A stretch of DNA of 64,000 bases, taken from assembly GCF_019703515.2 (NCBI RefSeq), contig NC_059356.1, positions 21,891,197 to 21,955,196 on the forward strand, read 5' to 3'. The notes under the pieces were generated by a model. The model ran no database searches and was not told where the DNA came from. It saw only the letters and a program-made list of their open reading frames with translations. Below are positions 45,401 through 56,245 of this stretch, one piece after another; the first letter of the stretch is position 1, and each line of letters begins with the position of its first letter. Position numbers and translations under genes: made by a program. Source of the DNA: Myxocyprinus asiaticus (Eukaryota; Chordata; Actinopteri; Cypriniformes; Catostomidae).

Positions 45401-48400
45401 TCCATTTTAAACTTATATCAACACATGATCATGAGCTTTTAACACAGTCATTTGTGTGTGGTCTAAATTCACAAAGTGTGCGATGGCAGCTGAATCAACA
45501 CAATAGTAAAGCAACTTTCCAGCAGGCCTGGATTTGGGAACTGATGCTTCAATAGGGGCTCCTGTCACAACAGGCAATTTAAATGGCAATATAAACGAGG
45601 CTTTTAAGTGACTGCACTGCAAGAACTCAAATACAGGTATGGCCCTTCAGACAACGAAGAGTAGGAGTGCTAATGAGGATACAGAGTACAAAATAGATGC
45701 GCTTTACATTTTAAATAATTAAAGAATTTTCATTTTTGGGTGAACATTCCCTTTAAGGCTTTCTTTTTATTTTCATGGATGTGAAAATTTTTCCATGCAA
45801 CAGTTGGCCCTTAGAGAAAATATCCCTCTCCCTCAAATTCAGCGGTTTCCAGCTGGCTGCCGCTCCCCAGGGAGGTCCATTGTGACCTCAACAGCCACCT
45901 CCCACCAGCCACTCAAACCATCCTTTATGTTCTCACCTCATATAAACACATCTTAGAGCCAGGTGGATTTGAGTTTCACCAGAGGGATCAGTCCATGGCA
46001 GGCCTCAAACTCGATGGCCACTTAGTTTTTCAATTATGCCTTTTGCTTCTCTGTCTTTTGTTTATAACCATCAGTTGAGAATAAATCAAAAAGTGCCAAA
46101 AAAAAAAAACGTCTATTGTACTACACCTTATGTGACCAAATCAATAATAAATGTGACCAACAACACCTTGGAGACTGTGATACGTAGGATATACATTTGC
46201 AGCTGTTGAGTGAATGAGTACAACAGAAGATTTTGAGTCATAGAATTTTGCACTGTAATCTGTGTCCTCTTGTGGGAGTTAATGGCCCAGTGCTACAACC
46301 ACACAATTAAATGCTTTTATAAAAAAGGCTATCAAATACTCAAATGTGTTTCCATAGTCAACAAGATTTGCATATTAAATCAGAAGCTTACTTTATAAAT
46401 CTTGAAGGTTTAGCTCATGAATATTAATTATGCAACATAACCTTTGACCAATAGCTCGACCCAGGCATCATATGATTACCACTAACCGCTTGCTCATTCA
46501 TTCAGACTTCTGTGGACACAAAAGATTGGCAAAGATTATTTTTGTTATTAAAGTCAACGTGTTATGCCTTTGGTTGCATTTTGTTCTTCACACTTCCACC
46601 AAGCAAAACAAAACATTTAAATAAAATATAATGATTACCTTTCCAAACTGTGTAGGGTGCAAACTTTCCAAAATGTCTAAAAGTATGGATGCTACACCCC
46701 TGCAATTTTGCAGCTTACTTTGGTTATACGAAATCAAATTCTGCACACATATCAATGCAGAAAATGGTTGCTAAGATACACTTTTTCCTGCTCAGTAAAT
46801 GCCTCTTTGATAATACAAAAGCTCTAAACCACATGAAAGTCTGACTTTTCAACAAGCAACATTATAACAGCAGTCTAGAGCTGACAATATTTGTCATCTT
46901 GACCCCAAAAATAGGAAACCATTCCAAAAAGCTTTTGGAAACAGGCTGCCATCTGCTGTATCATTTAACATTTGTAAACTTAAAAGTAAAGTCTACACAA
47001 CAAACCCACAAATGGGTTTGGCACAATAGGCGGGCTCTGTCATTCTTTTTTATTAAACCTGAGGGTCAGACACATTATCATTATCTAGGCACAGGCACAG
47101 AGCATCATAAAAAGTCCAGCTAGAAATTTTACCACCCCTGAGAATCAGTATGAAAGCATAAACACACATCAACGTTTACAGTCGCGACCTGATCCATGCA
47201 GCGTGTGTGTGCAACAGTTTGGAAACTAAATTTCTGTCATGTGCACGGACAGTCTTCAACGACATCAGATGTCCAAACCTTTGCTCTGATTTCATCCATT
47301 AAACACAATGTGTATGCAAGATACAGATACTAAACCAGAAGGTTTATCTACCTCTGATAATGCTTGGTAATGTATGCTGAAACAGGAAAATTTCATATCA
47401 CATCATATTCATATTCATATCTTTTGCCTTTTTGGGCACATTTTGTATGAAAGCAAATCATGTTGGGTCATTTGAATATCTATTCTGAATGGTCATTACT
47501 AATGAGAGGAGCCTATAAGCTGTCATCTGGGGTACATGAAAGAAAAAAATACATCCTTTTACATCATTTGCATCTGAGTATCCACATCAGTAGGTAAGTA
47601 GATTAAAACAACTGATAATTTGATTGATGTAGATCATTTTTAATGAGTTTTTGATGAGGCTCAGCCTCGCTTGCCTCCACTGATGGACCGCTACTGTACA
47701 AAATGAAGCTATATGCATTTGTTCATGTCTCTTCTGTGCCCTGTGTGGGTTATCAAAAACAAGAACATGCTGAGAGACTGCAGTCTCTCTCTTTCTGTCT
47801 CTCACCCTTTCTCTGCATCTCAGAACAGACTGCCAGCACAGACTTTCTTTGTTTTTGTGTGATGCGCAACCCATGACCTATCCCACAGTGCCAAGCCTCA
47901 CCATTAAACTGAGTGATCCATACCGTAAATACATGCTTCCATTTAGAAGTTGTGCTGAGCAGATGAGATAAAACCTTTATCGAGACAAGCTTGCTTTGAG
48001 CCAGTGTACAGGAAAACATTTCCAGGTAATACAGGAAACTGATTTGTGTTTCACTGCTAATTTGCACCTTGTACGATGTTGAAGCCCCAGTCAAATATGA
48101 GATTATTCAAATCACAACAGTAAAATCCCACTTCAGAATATTAATATTTCTGTATAAACACAGAAGCTGAGAAAAGCAAACTAAATTTTCCAAATTGCAC
48201 CCAGAAAAACATTCTTTCCCAATTAAGATCGCTTCATGACAGGTTAGGTCAAGACATACACATGGCAACATTGTGGTCCAGATGTACATCTCAACAGGAT
48301 CCTCACATAGCAGACATGGCAACATGAACATTAAGCTCAAGATCTATAGCTAACATCACATCCAATTTTTTGAGACATCTCTATCCCTTCTATTCTTGTG

Positions 48401-50151
48401 GATACACAATTATAACTTAATGGAAGACTTGCAAAAGGGATTGTAATCCCCTTTTTTGAGTTTTAAGAAAATGAAAGAAGTTATTTGATATATTCAGGCT
48501 GAATTTTTTTTTTAGAAAAGCCAAAGTCTTTCAAGTAATTACTAATATGACAGAACAGAGAATGTGTAACATCAAAGAAAGTAATCTCCTTCTTTACCAC
48601 TGCAAATGTAAAAAGTAAAGATAAGCAATTTGTGTGCTGCTGCTAATAATAATAACAATAATAAAATATGTCATGTTTAATTAATGCAACTACAACATCC
48701 ACAATCCACAATAATGTACACACACTGTCCCAGTTCTGCCATTTCTACAAAATATCATAGCACATATTAATCATCACCTCATTAAATAGGTGTTATGGCC
48801 TTGCAATAACGTGCCTAAGGGCGGCAAAAGCTCACGTATGACTAATCAAATAAAGATGATACATACTGTCAAGTGTGCATCTTTCATTTCATTCTGCACT
48901 TTACTGATCACTGATACTTTGCTTTTTAACGCATAGCATATCAAACTAATCCAAAAACAAACAAAATATTTACAATTCATGTATTAGCAGAGGAAAAAAA
49001 TTCAGAAGGAAGATAGATGAATATGAATGACACTAGCTTATGAATAGTAATCAAATGAATAACCAGCAGTTTTTTCAATTAATTTTTCTCTTCTTTGATG
49101 ACGGTTGAGAAATGGCTGATGCACTCGACATTTCGATTTCAATTGTTCAGTACATTCGCCTAAATAATCAGCAGGATGATGCAATGATGCATACTACCAT
49201 TTCTCTAATGTTGCCCACAGAACTGCATGCTTGGTGCACTGGTGATTATAATGATGACTCCAAGAGACATTTTAGCAATAAAAGTGGTCATTTATGAGCA
49301 CAAAAGGGTTCCTTTTAAAAAAAAATCTGAGACTTGAAAGGAAAGTGCAAACTGCACACAACACTTAGCCGCAAAAGTGCAAGGGAAATAATACAAATTG
49401 TACTGAGGTTTTCCACATCCTCCAAATGTTCCACAGAGTGGAACATGTACTCTCCATGTACAAGCAGAATTACATGAGATAAACACAAATACATTAAGGA
49501 TATGTACATTAATCACGGGTCTAATTGCTCTCTTTACAGCTGTCAATCTGTAAGTGATAAAATACACAAAGCTCAAACCACATCGTGGCAATCATAAATG
49601 TAATATAAAACCACAACAACCCAACAGGAATGCTATTTCACTAAGTGCAGTTTGCTTTATGACTAAGCAGCCCAAAGCAAACCACAAAATGGAGGAAATT
49701 GCAAAAAAATTAATGAGGCCACAACAAGTCCAGTCCATTATCAAAGACACTGAGAATCATAGGCATATAGTTTAATATTATCTCTGTATAGATCATAAAG
49801 TAACATCTAAAGTGCCATGCAGCATTTTGTGATTCACTTCTAAAGAGACTCAGCACTGAGCTTCAGCCGCCTCTAAAGCTAATGAAGTTATTTATAAAGT
49901 ACTGCTCTTAATTGCAACAATGCCAAGATGACGTGTCTTTGGGAAGCCTACACCGGTGGGAGAAGGAGATCAGCTCTTATTTGCTGAAGTTTCCTGTCAA
50001 AATATGCAGGAAGCAGCAAGCTGCCATGGCAACCAGCCAGCCATGCAGCAGACACCTACGTTTTAATTGAGACCAAAGTATGTCAGGTCCAAAAAAACAT
50101 TTTTTTATTTAGCCTGTGTGGTCTTTTTTTCCCCCTTATTAGTAAATAACT
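45401..50151. other. Repeat-poor non-coding stretch
   Basis: About 4.7 kb with little recognisable transposon sequence apart from a MITE end near 45725-45755 (ttttgggtgaacattccct before TTAA). No calcium-channel exon or other gene was recognised on either strand. Probably single-copy intron. Confidence 0.4.
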
Positions 50152-50155
50152 TTAA

Positions 50156-51189
50156 AGGAATAGTTCACCCAAAAATTATAATTCTCTCATGATTTACTCA
50201 CCCTCCTAGCATCCCAGATGTGTATGACTTTCTTTCTTCTGCTGAACACAAATTAACATTTTTAATATTTAAGGATATTTAATCTCTGTAGGTCCATACA
50301 ATGCAAGTGAATGGTGATCAGACCTTTAAAGCTCCAAAAAGCATAGGCTACATGTACCAAGATGGTCTAAAAACCAGTGTAGAGTGGCTTTTATTCTGGG
50401 GCTATCCGTTTATTAAATATGATAAATCAGGAAGCCTGTACTCAGCCGAATCTAAATTTAACTTTGTGATAGCCATTTGGAATTGAGAACTATGTTATTT
50501 TGAAAAGGTCACATATTTACAATTTTATTGACCCATTTATCCAGTTTACCCTTAATATAGAAAGTATTGTAATTTTTAAGAACATATTTTTACATAATCA
50601 TGTTACTACATTTTTTAATGACATAGTTGTTATTGTTTGTCTTGTCTGTTGTTTTAGTTTTGTGCCCAAACTGAACTGCTGGATTAATGAAGTTGTATAA
50701 ACTGAAATGAGATGAAAATCAATATTTAAGTCTTTTTTTACTATAAATCTCCACCTTTGACCAGAAGGTGGTGATATGCATGAAGAATGCGAATCTCCAA
50801 AAACAAAAGTCGAAGAATGCGGATGTGAAAGTGAGAGTGGAGATTTATAATATTGATCTGTTTCTCACCCACACCTATCATATCACTTCTGAAGATATGG
50901 ATTAAACCACTGGAGTCGTCTGGATTACTTTTGTTTCCTTTATGTGCTTTTTGGAGATTCAAAGTTCTGGCCACCATTCACTTGCATTGTATGAACCTAC
51001 AGAGCTGAAATATTCTTCTAAAAATAAGAAAGTTAATAAATATCTAATATTGCTCACATAGTGTTCTTGTTTCCAACAATATTCTGTCACACGAGGTGTT
51101 CGGCACAAGAAAGAAAGGCATACACATCTAGGATGGCATGAGGGTGAGTCAATGAGGAGACAATCTTCATTTTTGGGTGAACTTTCTCT
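50156..51189. mobile_element. Long TTAA-flanked MITE (AGGAATAGTTCACCC family)
   Basis: TTAA at 50152-50155 then AGGAATAGTTCACCC. The right end is ttttgggtgaactttctct followed by TTAA at 51190-51193. The arms pair over roughly 190 bp, for example cataatgcaagtg-type blocks at 50296 and 50975. The 650-bp centre has no transposase. Confidence 0.7.
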
Positions 51190-51326
51190 TTAAGTAGAAC
51201 AATTTTTTTGCAGTCAGTATAGGAATTTATTGATTATTGTTTGTTATCAATGCCCCATTCAGTACCATATTGCTAATCTTTAAGAAACACATAAAAAAAC
51301 TTTTTCATCAGAAACCAGGGACCAGT

Positions 51327-51335
51327 AAAGGATAT
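51327..51335 (-). other. cacna1h: U12-type AT-AC 5' splice site
   Basis: On the minus strand the coding exon ends AACCC at 51336 and is followed by ATATCCTTT (51335 down to 51327), an exact match to the minor-spliceosome 5' splice-site consensus. There is no GT at the point where T-type channel homology ends. The matching AC acceptor and branch site were not located, so the intron probably extends far to the left. Confidence 0.8.
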
Positions 51336-51646
51336 GGGTTGCAAACCATCCTGAGACACCAGCTCCGTGGACGAGTGGTCTGTTTGATGCAGAAGAACAC
51401 CACTGGCGCGAGCGCCGGATATGGGGGCTGCTCCTCCTCATCAGAGACCAACTCTGGTGTGGGGTCCCGGGCCCCGGACCCCTGTGCCTGAGAGCTCTCA
51501 TGGATGGGGATCCATGTGCTGCTCTTTTCCTCCTCATCCCCGATCTCTTCACCGTGACCGTGCGCCCGGTACAGCGCAGAGATGGGAACTCTTACCTCTC
51601 CTCTCTCCAAGTAATGAAAGTGTTCTCTTCCCTCGCCATCAGTCAT
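51336..51646 (-). CDS. cacna1h: T-type (Cav3) calcium channel alpha-1 subunit, first coding exon
   Basis: This exon encodes the cytosolic N-terminus of a low-voltage-activated calcium channel pore subunit at the plasma membrane: 103 codons plus two bases. It starts [16 protein letters not shown] and has an acidic linker ([14 protein letters not shown]). It ends in the conserved pre-IS1 segment [19 protein letters not shown] and [11 protein letters not shown], just before the first membrane helix. The MTxG start with VRVP about 20 residues in favours Cav3.2 (cacna1h) over cacna1g or cacna1i. In the predicted spliced leader an in-frame TAA (52102-52104) precedes the ATG, supporting this start. 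Homology stops exactly at a U12 donor. The following exons, with the channel domains, are not in the window as far as I can see. Fish often keep duplicate copies, so which paralogue it is remains open. Confidence 0.82.
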
Positions 51647-51670
51647 GATAAAGCGTCTGACAATGGTATC
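51647..51670 (-). other. cacna1h: 5' UTR part of the coding exon and 3' splice site
   Basis: On the minus strand a pyrimidine-rich run and tctatag precede GATACC at 51670, a good U2-type acceptor (AG at 51671-51672). The 24 bases between it and the ATG are untranslated. Confidence 0.65.
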
Positions 51671-51711
51671 CTATAGATTAAAAATAAATAAGTCAAGCAG
51701 ACAATGGATGG

Positions 51712-51780
<69 letters not shown>

Positions 51781-52098
51781 AGAAATAAAGGATAATCTAG
51801 TTTACTGTCACGGTTTTCTACTGTCAGATGCGCTTGTCAAACACATCAAATAGAAATTATCATGTTTTTTTTTTTATATATATATCAAAGTAGCCTAAAT
51901 ATGAATCGATTTGCGTGAAGAAAAAAAAAAAAAAAAAAAAACCTTCGCAAAACAGGCATAAACAATACATCTGCGTACAGTAGCCTATTATTAAAAAAAA
52001 AAAAAAAAAAAAAAAAAACAATGTTCCAGCAAAAATGTATTCTAAACACAACTTTCAAACTGTCCAAGGTTATACAAAAAATAAAATAAAAAAGTTAC
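51671..52098 (-). other. cacna1h: Leader intron of cacna1h (428 bp)
   Basis: Donor AAAG|GTAACT at 52099/52098 and acceptor tctatag|G at 51671/51670 on the minus strand. It contains a long TG repeat and two poly-A/T tracts (about 51918-51940 and 51991-52018). The intron is predicted from splice signals only. Confidence 0.55.
51713..51778. repeat. (TG)33 microsatellite
   Basis: An uninterrupted TG run of 66 bp. On the transcribed strand it is (CA)n within the leader intron, 43 bp from the acceptor. It is likely to vary in length between individuals. Confidence 0.95.
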
Positions 52099-52430
52099 CT
52101 TTTAGATAAGGAATTAGAGGTTCCCATAAGCATCTCCTTTACTTTCAGTGCACCGCAGAAAAATCCGTTGTGGAGAGGGACTGATACTCGTTGAGATCCA
52201 TTTGTTTCTTTCAGATTCAGGTTCTGCCTCTGAACGATGCGCAAGTCCTTTAACTGTCTTTAAAACGAAAAAATCTCCAATGATTTATCCCAAAACATGT
52301 CTGAACATCTCAGAAAAGCAATTATCCAAAGGAAAGATTTGGCGCATCTATGTTGGTCGGGATTCTCCCTTGATGTGACACGCCAAACTTCCAGCGCGCT
52401 GCGAGCGCGTGCACGTGATGCTTCATTTGA
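52099..52430 (-). other. cacna1h: Predicted 5' untranslated exon of cacna1h
   Basis: The exon ends CTAAAAG|GTAACT at 52099. The upstream limit (transcription start) is not determined; sequence composition becomes CpG-rich from about 52385. Several upstream ATGs occur, including an 18-codon ORF at 52201-52145 and one starting at 52133 that would be spliced into the coding exon. Evidence is the donor site plus proximity only. Confidence 0.45.
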
Positions 52431-52450
52431 GACACGGATTCACAGTGGCT
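52330..52450 (-). promoter_or_regulatory. cacna1h: Candidate promoter region of cacna1h
   Basis: A CpG-dense patch (ccagcgcgctgcgagcgcgt at about 52391) is unusual in this AT-rich window. It holds a CACGTG E-box (52412-52417), and an E2F-like TTTGGCGC lies at 52338-52345. No TATA box in the right place is obvious. The location fits a CpG-type promoter, but this is inference. Confidence 0.4.
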
Positions 52451-53237
52451 TTACCCGCATTACTTCAAACCTGATACTATTTTATCACTATTCTAAATAT
52501 TTAATGTCCTTAGACATCTTTAAAACACGCCGGGTAACGTAGCTGTCTTTTCAGCTACCCATTTTTATCTGTTCCGCTCACTCAAATGGCAAATTTCTGG
52601 ACACTCGTGTCATCAAAGGAGTTCCGTTATGCCTTGCCATCATAAGATGGTTATGGAGGAAAGTCTGGGTAGAAATAAAAGAGACTGTAAACGATACACT
52701 TACATATCTTAGAATGGAAATAAAATCTTGCAAAATAATATAACAGTAGAAAATTATTGCAAATATTAACTTTACAAAAACATAATTGTAGGTTACAATA
52801 TTTCATTATTGATTACTGTTGGACTGGATAAGAATTTCGCAGTTTTTTTTTTTTTTTTTTAAGAAAGGCGTTTTTACAGCTCACAGTATCGCTGTTCACA
52901 TGGTATCTGAAACGCTCAGCAAATGAACTGTCATTAAAAAATAAAAAAATAAATAAATAAATAAACATCTTCCAGTTGATCACTTATTTCCCTGAGATAA
53001 TCAATACAATGCTCTGGGGAAATTGAACCCTTAAGCTTGTCTCCACTGATAGCAGCACTTGGGTTTTGCTGGATTTAGATCGCACATGTGCTGTACAACA
53101 GCAGTGAAATACATATGGACTAAATGCATTATTGAGAGGCAGTGGGCAAGTCTACATGCTTTCCTTCCACACTCAACTTATCTTGTAAATGAGTACAGCA
53201 AAACATGATTTGAAAAACAAAAGAGATAGAATAGGAC
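52451..53237. other. Upstream intergenic, no recognisable gene
   Basis: Contains poly-T (about 52843-52860) and an (AAAT)n tract (about 52938-52964). No exon recognised. Confidence 0.4.
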
Positions 53238-53407
53238 TTAAAGGGGACCTATTATGCAAAATTCACTTTTACATGGTGTTTGAACATAAACGTGAGTCAG
53301 CTGTGTGTGTATACAACCACCCTACAATGTTAAAAGTCCACTCACTCCTCTTTCTTATATTTCTATTAATCAAAAACAGTGACTCAAGATGACTGGTTTT
53401 CGTATCC

Positions 53408-53433
53408 GCTCTAAAGTGATGTCACTTTAGAGC
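53408..53433. other. 12-bp palindrome with CRE-like centre
   Basis: GCTCTAAAGTGA, TG, then TCACTTTAGAGC, inside the THAP-bearing element 117 bp before the next in-frame ATG. The centre reads TGATGTCA. Could be a protein-binding site or hairpin. Confidence 0.4.
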
Positions 53434-53549
53434 AGGCCATGCCCACGACTGGTGACAGACTCCACCCACTTATCATAGATCCTCCCCTGAGTGATCGACA
53501 CACAGTCCGCCATTTTTTCCATGCTGGAGCAGCTACAGTGAGAAGAATA

Positions 53550-53840
53550 ATGTCTCACCTTCGTAAGCGTCATAAGTGTTCTGTTGTAGGCTGTAAAAGT
53601 GAACATAAGTGTCTTCATGTACTCCCGGCATCAGAGCCACTGAAGACGCAGTGGACAAGTTTTGTTTTTGAAGAAAATGTGCCCCAAAACATACCAAAAT
53701 TTGTGTATGTTTGTGCAAATCATTTTACACCGGACGTTTTTGTGAATGAGGGTCAATATAAAGCAGGATTTTCAAAAGATTTGACTCTCAAGCATGGATC
53801 AGTACCAACTGTTCGTGTTCCAGCTTTATATCCTGAAAAT
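53550..53840 (+). CDS. THAP zinc-finger exon of a DNA transposon
   Basis: A 97-codon open exon starting [15 protein letters not shown] and ending in PEN just before a strong donor, GTAAGT at 53841. The C2CH ligands are C10, C15, C55 and H58 (VCANHF), with W35 and the SVPTV motif at the usual positions, so the whole THAP fold is represented. THAP domains bind DNA, here probably the element's own ends. The preceding in-frame ATG at 53439 lacks domain support. No downstream exon with a catalytic domain lies between here and the element's right end, so this may be a relic or encode only a DNA-binding peptide. Codons are uninterrupted. Confidence 0.72.
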
Positions 53841-54083
53841 GTAAGTATCGCACTTTATATTTTGTGAATGTTTGCAAATTGCCTTTCCAAATGTGTTTGT
53901 TAGCTGATTCCATGGCTAATGCAGCTAAAGTTACCATTGTCTCTGCTTGTATTCACAGAGACCAGAGCTATGTCGTTATTGCTTGTTTGCACATGACGTC
54001 ACGTCACTGCGTTGCTGTGGCGTGAAATGCAGATGTAGGGCAGGAAGTGATTTTCTACATAAAAAGCACTATCACAAACTCAA

Positions 54084-54131
54084 AATGCCTATGTTTTGCA
54101 TCGTTTACGGTTGCTCATACATATATGGCTG
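54084..54131 (+). pseudogene. Second THAP-like start, 15 codons
   Basis: MPMFCIVYGCSYIYG then TGA. The MPxxCxxYGCS pattern is typical of the first residues of many THAP proteins. It may be a remnant of another THAP exon in the same element or chance. Confidence 0.3.
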
Positions 54132-54532
54132 AGCTCCGGTATTTACGGTGTCAGTCATATTGGTTCTGATTTGTTGTTGCTATAGTATCCGAAGCAGCTG
54201 TAAAGGCACAGCCCTCTTCCGGAAAGGGGGCAGGGAGCAGCAGCTCATTTGCATTTAAAGAGACACACATGAAAACAGCGTGTTTTTGATTCCACCCAAA
54301 AAGAGGCATTTACAACATGGTATAATAAATGATCCGTGGGGCATTTTGAGCTGAAAATTCACAGACACATTCAGGGGACACATGAGACGTATATTACATC
54401 TTGTAAAAAGGGGCATAATAGGTCTCCTTTAAATTAATTAGCTCTGTCATTGCTGAAATCCAGAGATTTCACAATATATCAACAGAGGATAAGCAAAGAT
54501 GAAGCCTAGGCATAATTTTATGTGCCAGTTAA

Positions 54533-54774
54533 AGGGATAGTTCACCTAAAAATAAAAATTCTGTCATCATTTATTCATCTTTGTGTTGTTCCAAACATGT
54601 AAAGTAAATGAAATAGTGACTGAGACTATCATACTGCCTAACATCTCTTTTTGTATAAAAATGAGATGTTAGGAAAGAAACCATGTAAGAAAGAAAGTCA
54701 CACATGTTTGGAACAACATCAGGGTGTTCAGGTGAAAAATTTACAGAATTTGCATTTTGGGGTGAGCTGTCCCT
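54533..54774. mobile_element. TTAA-flanked MITE (AGGGATAGTTCACC family)
   Basis: TTAA at 54529-54532 then AGGGATAGTTCACCTAAAAA. The right end ttggggtgagctgtccct is followed by TTTA. The arms share catgtttggaacaacatcag (54700) with its complement near 54582. Length 242 bp. Confidence 0.75.
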
Positions 54775-56180
54775 TTTACAATTCCAAAATCTTGCAACTA
54801 TTCAGCTATGAAAACAACATGTGTTTATGTTTTATATTCCCATCAAACTCTTTGCATTTTTCCATATATGGCATTATATTATGAAGTTATGGCATAATCT
54901 TTTTATAGAGAGTGAAATTTCTGTGCAATCAAATGGAATTTCAACAATAATGACTGTTTTCAAACAGGTTTCCTAAACACTCCCTATGTTTGCCATTGGT
55001 TGGGGAAAAAAAACAGATAGACCCACCCCAAACTCATGACATTGGTTGAACCAATGTTGCTGTGTCATAGATAGATAGATAGATAGATAGATGGATATTG
55101 ACATTAGTAATTAGCAAGAGTAAACTAACAGGCATTAATGACATGCTGAGCTGCATCTAACTCCAAACCATCACTGCATTAATTGGAGAGGATAAAGACA
55201 AAAGATCTATCAACAAGTACCGAAACAGGTGTATCTTAAATTACACCGGTGATTATTGTTGGGGCCAAGGGATTGCAACAGCTCGATGAGCTTCCAACAG
55301 TTGTGCCGTGTCAACTAAAGCTACTCCAATATCTGTGGAGAGACACTCTAAGACTTGTGCTTACTGGCAGGGGAAATGCAAGCAGCACTATCGACTTGTC
55401 AATCATTCTGGTGGGGCACCAGTCTCGCGTAGCCAGACCTTTGACTTAAACAATAAAGTTAAAGGTTAGAGCACAGACTGTGGGTGGTCCATGGGCGTGC
55501 CGTCTGAGGCTGAGACTAGGGTGCGATGGGAGAAAGGTGCCTTCCATTGTTCCTGGCAGGCTACTCTGCCTTGTGTGCAACATTTGGTTAGGATTAGCAT
55601 GGGGGCAGGGTTAGGGCATCTGCTGCCTGCCAGGAACAAACCGTGAACCTTTGTAAAATGGGCAGACTAGGGGGGCACTAATCCTGTCTCACCCCTCTGT
55701 GCTTCCACATTCCTTTCCTTCTTTCATTGTTTGAGCGAAGGTAAGCCCTCAGCAACTGTGCTTTTTGGAATTTATTTTCAGTGGAGGAAAATAATTTTTT
55801 GGTTACAATTAATTTTTACAGATAATATGTGTCATTTTTGTTATGTTAAAATTAAGTCTGCTGATTTAACGTGTTAACTCAATGTGATTAATTATATAAA
55901 AAAACAACACGTTAACAAAGTATCACAATTAATTATGCCCTCTGAACTTAAATTCCATAACAAAGAATTTTAGAGACATTGAAAACCAGGAAACGTGACA
56001 GTGAAATGCTCCAAAAGTGTCTGTGTAAATAAACAGAAATAGCCCAGGAACACAAGAATGCATACTGTGAAAACAGCCCTGTATGTTTTTCCAAAATGGA
56101 TGGCTGTGGACTGTGGGCAATAGGCTTATGTTTAATAATACAGAAATAAACAACATTTTAACTTTTTAAGACACTTTTTG
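54775..56180. other. Non-coding, no recognisable gene
   Basis: Contains an (ATAG)6 tract at 55067-55090. A block at 55440-55680, with ctcgcgtagccagacctttg just before it, resembles repeat edges. A 66-residue open frame at 55249 has no recognisable domain. Confidence 0.4.
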
Positions 56181-56186
56181 TATTGT

Positions 56187-56245
56187 TAAATTACTCATAC
56201 TCTTACTCCTCATACTCTTACTCCTCATACTCTTACTCATATTCT
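56187..56245. repeat. 15-bp tandem repeat
   Basis: Three to four units of ctcatactcttactc, pyrimidine-rich. Confidence 0.8.

Larger units (their letters stand above)
53242..54428 (+). mobile_element. TTAA-flanked element carrying a THAP exon (Kolobok-like)
   Basis: TTAA (53238-53241) then AGGGGACCTATTATGC. The right end gcataataggtctcct is followed by TTAA (54429-54432). The inverted termini are 16 bp with one mismatch. The 1187-bp body includes a THAP-domain exon but no catalytic domain. TTAA duplication with a THAP transposase is the description of the Kolobok superfamily; P elements also have THAP but make 8-bp duplications, which are not seen here. Probably a non-autonomous derivative. 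Confidence 0.7.

Noticed and set aside
51308..51335. Continuation of the calcium-channel frame (YPLLVPGF)
   Set aside because: Departs from the family exactly at an AT-AC splice donor; treated as intron read-through.
51860..52067. Phenylalanine-rich minus-strand frames
   Set aside because: Translations of poly-A/T tracts in the predicted leader intron.
53439..53549. Upstream in-frame ATG of the THAP exon
   Set aside because: The 37 extra residues are not THAP-like; THAP proteins start a few residues before the first cysteine, as from 53550.
55249..55449. 66-residue open frame
   Set aside because: No recognisable domain and adjacent to repeat-like sequence.
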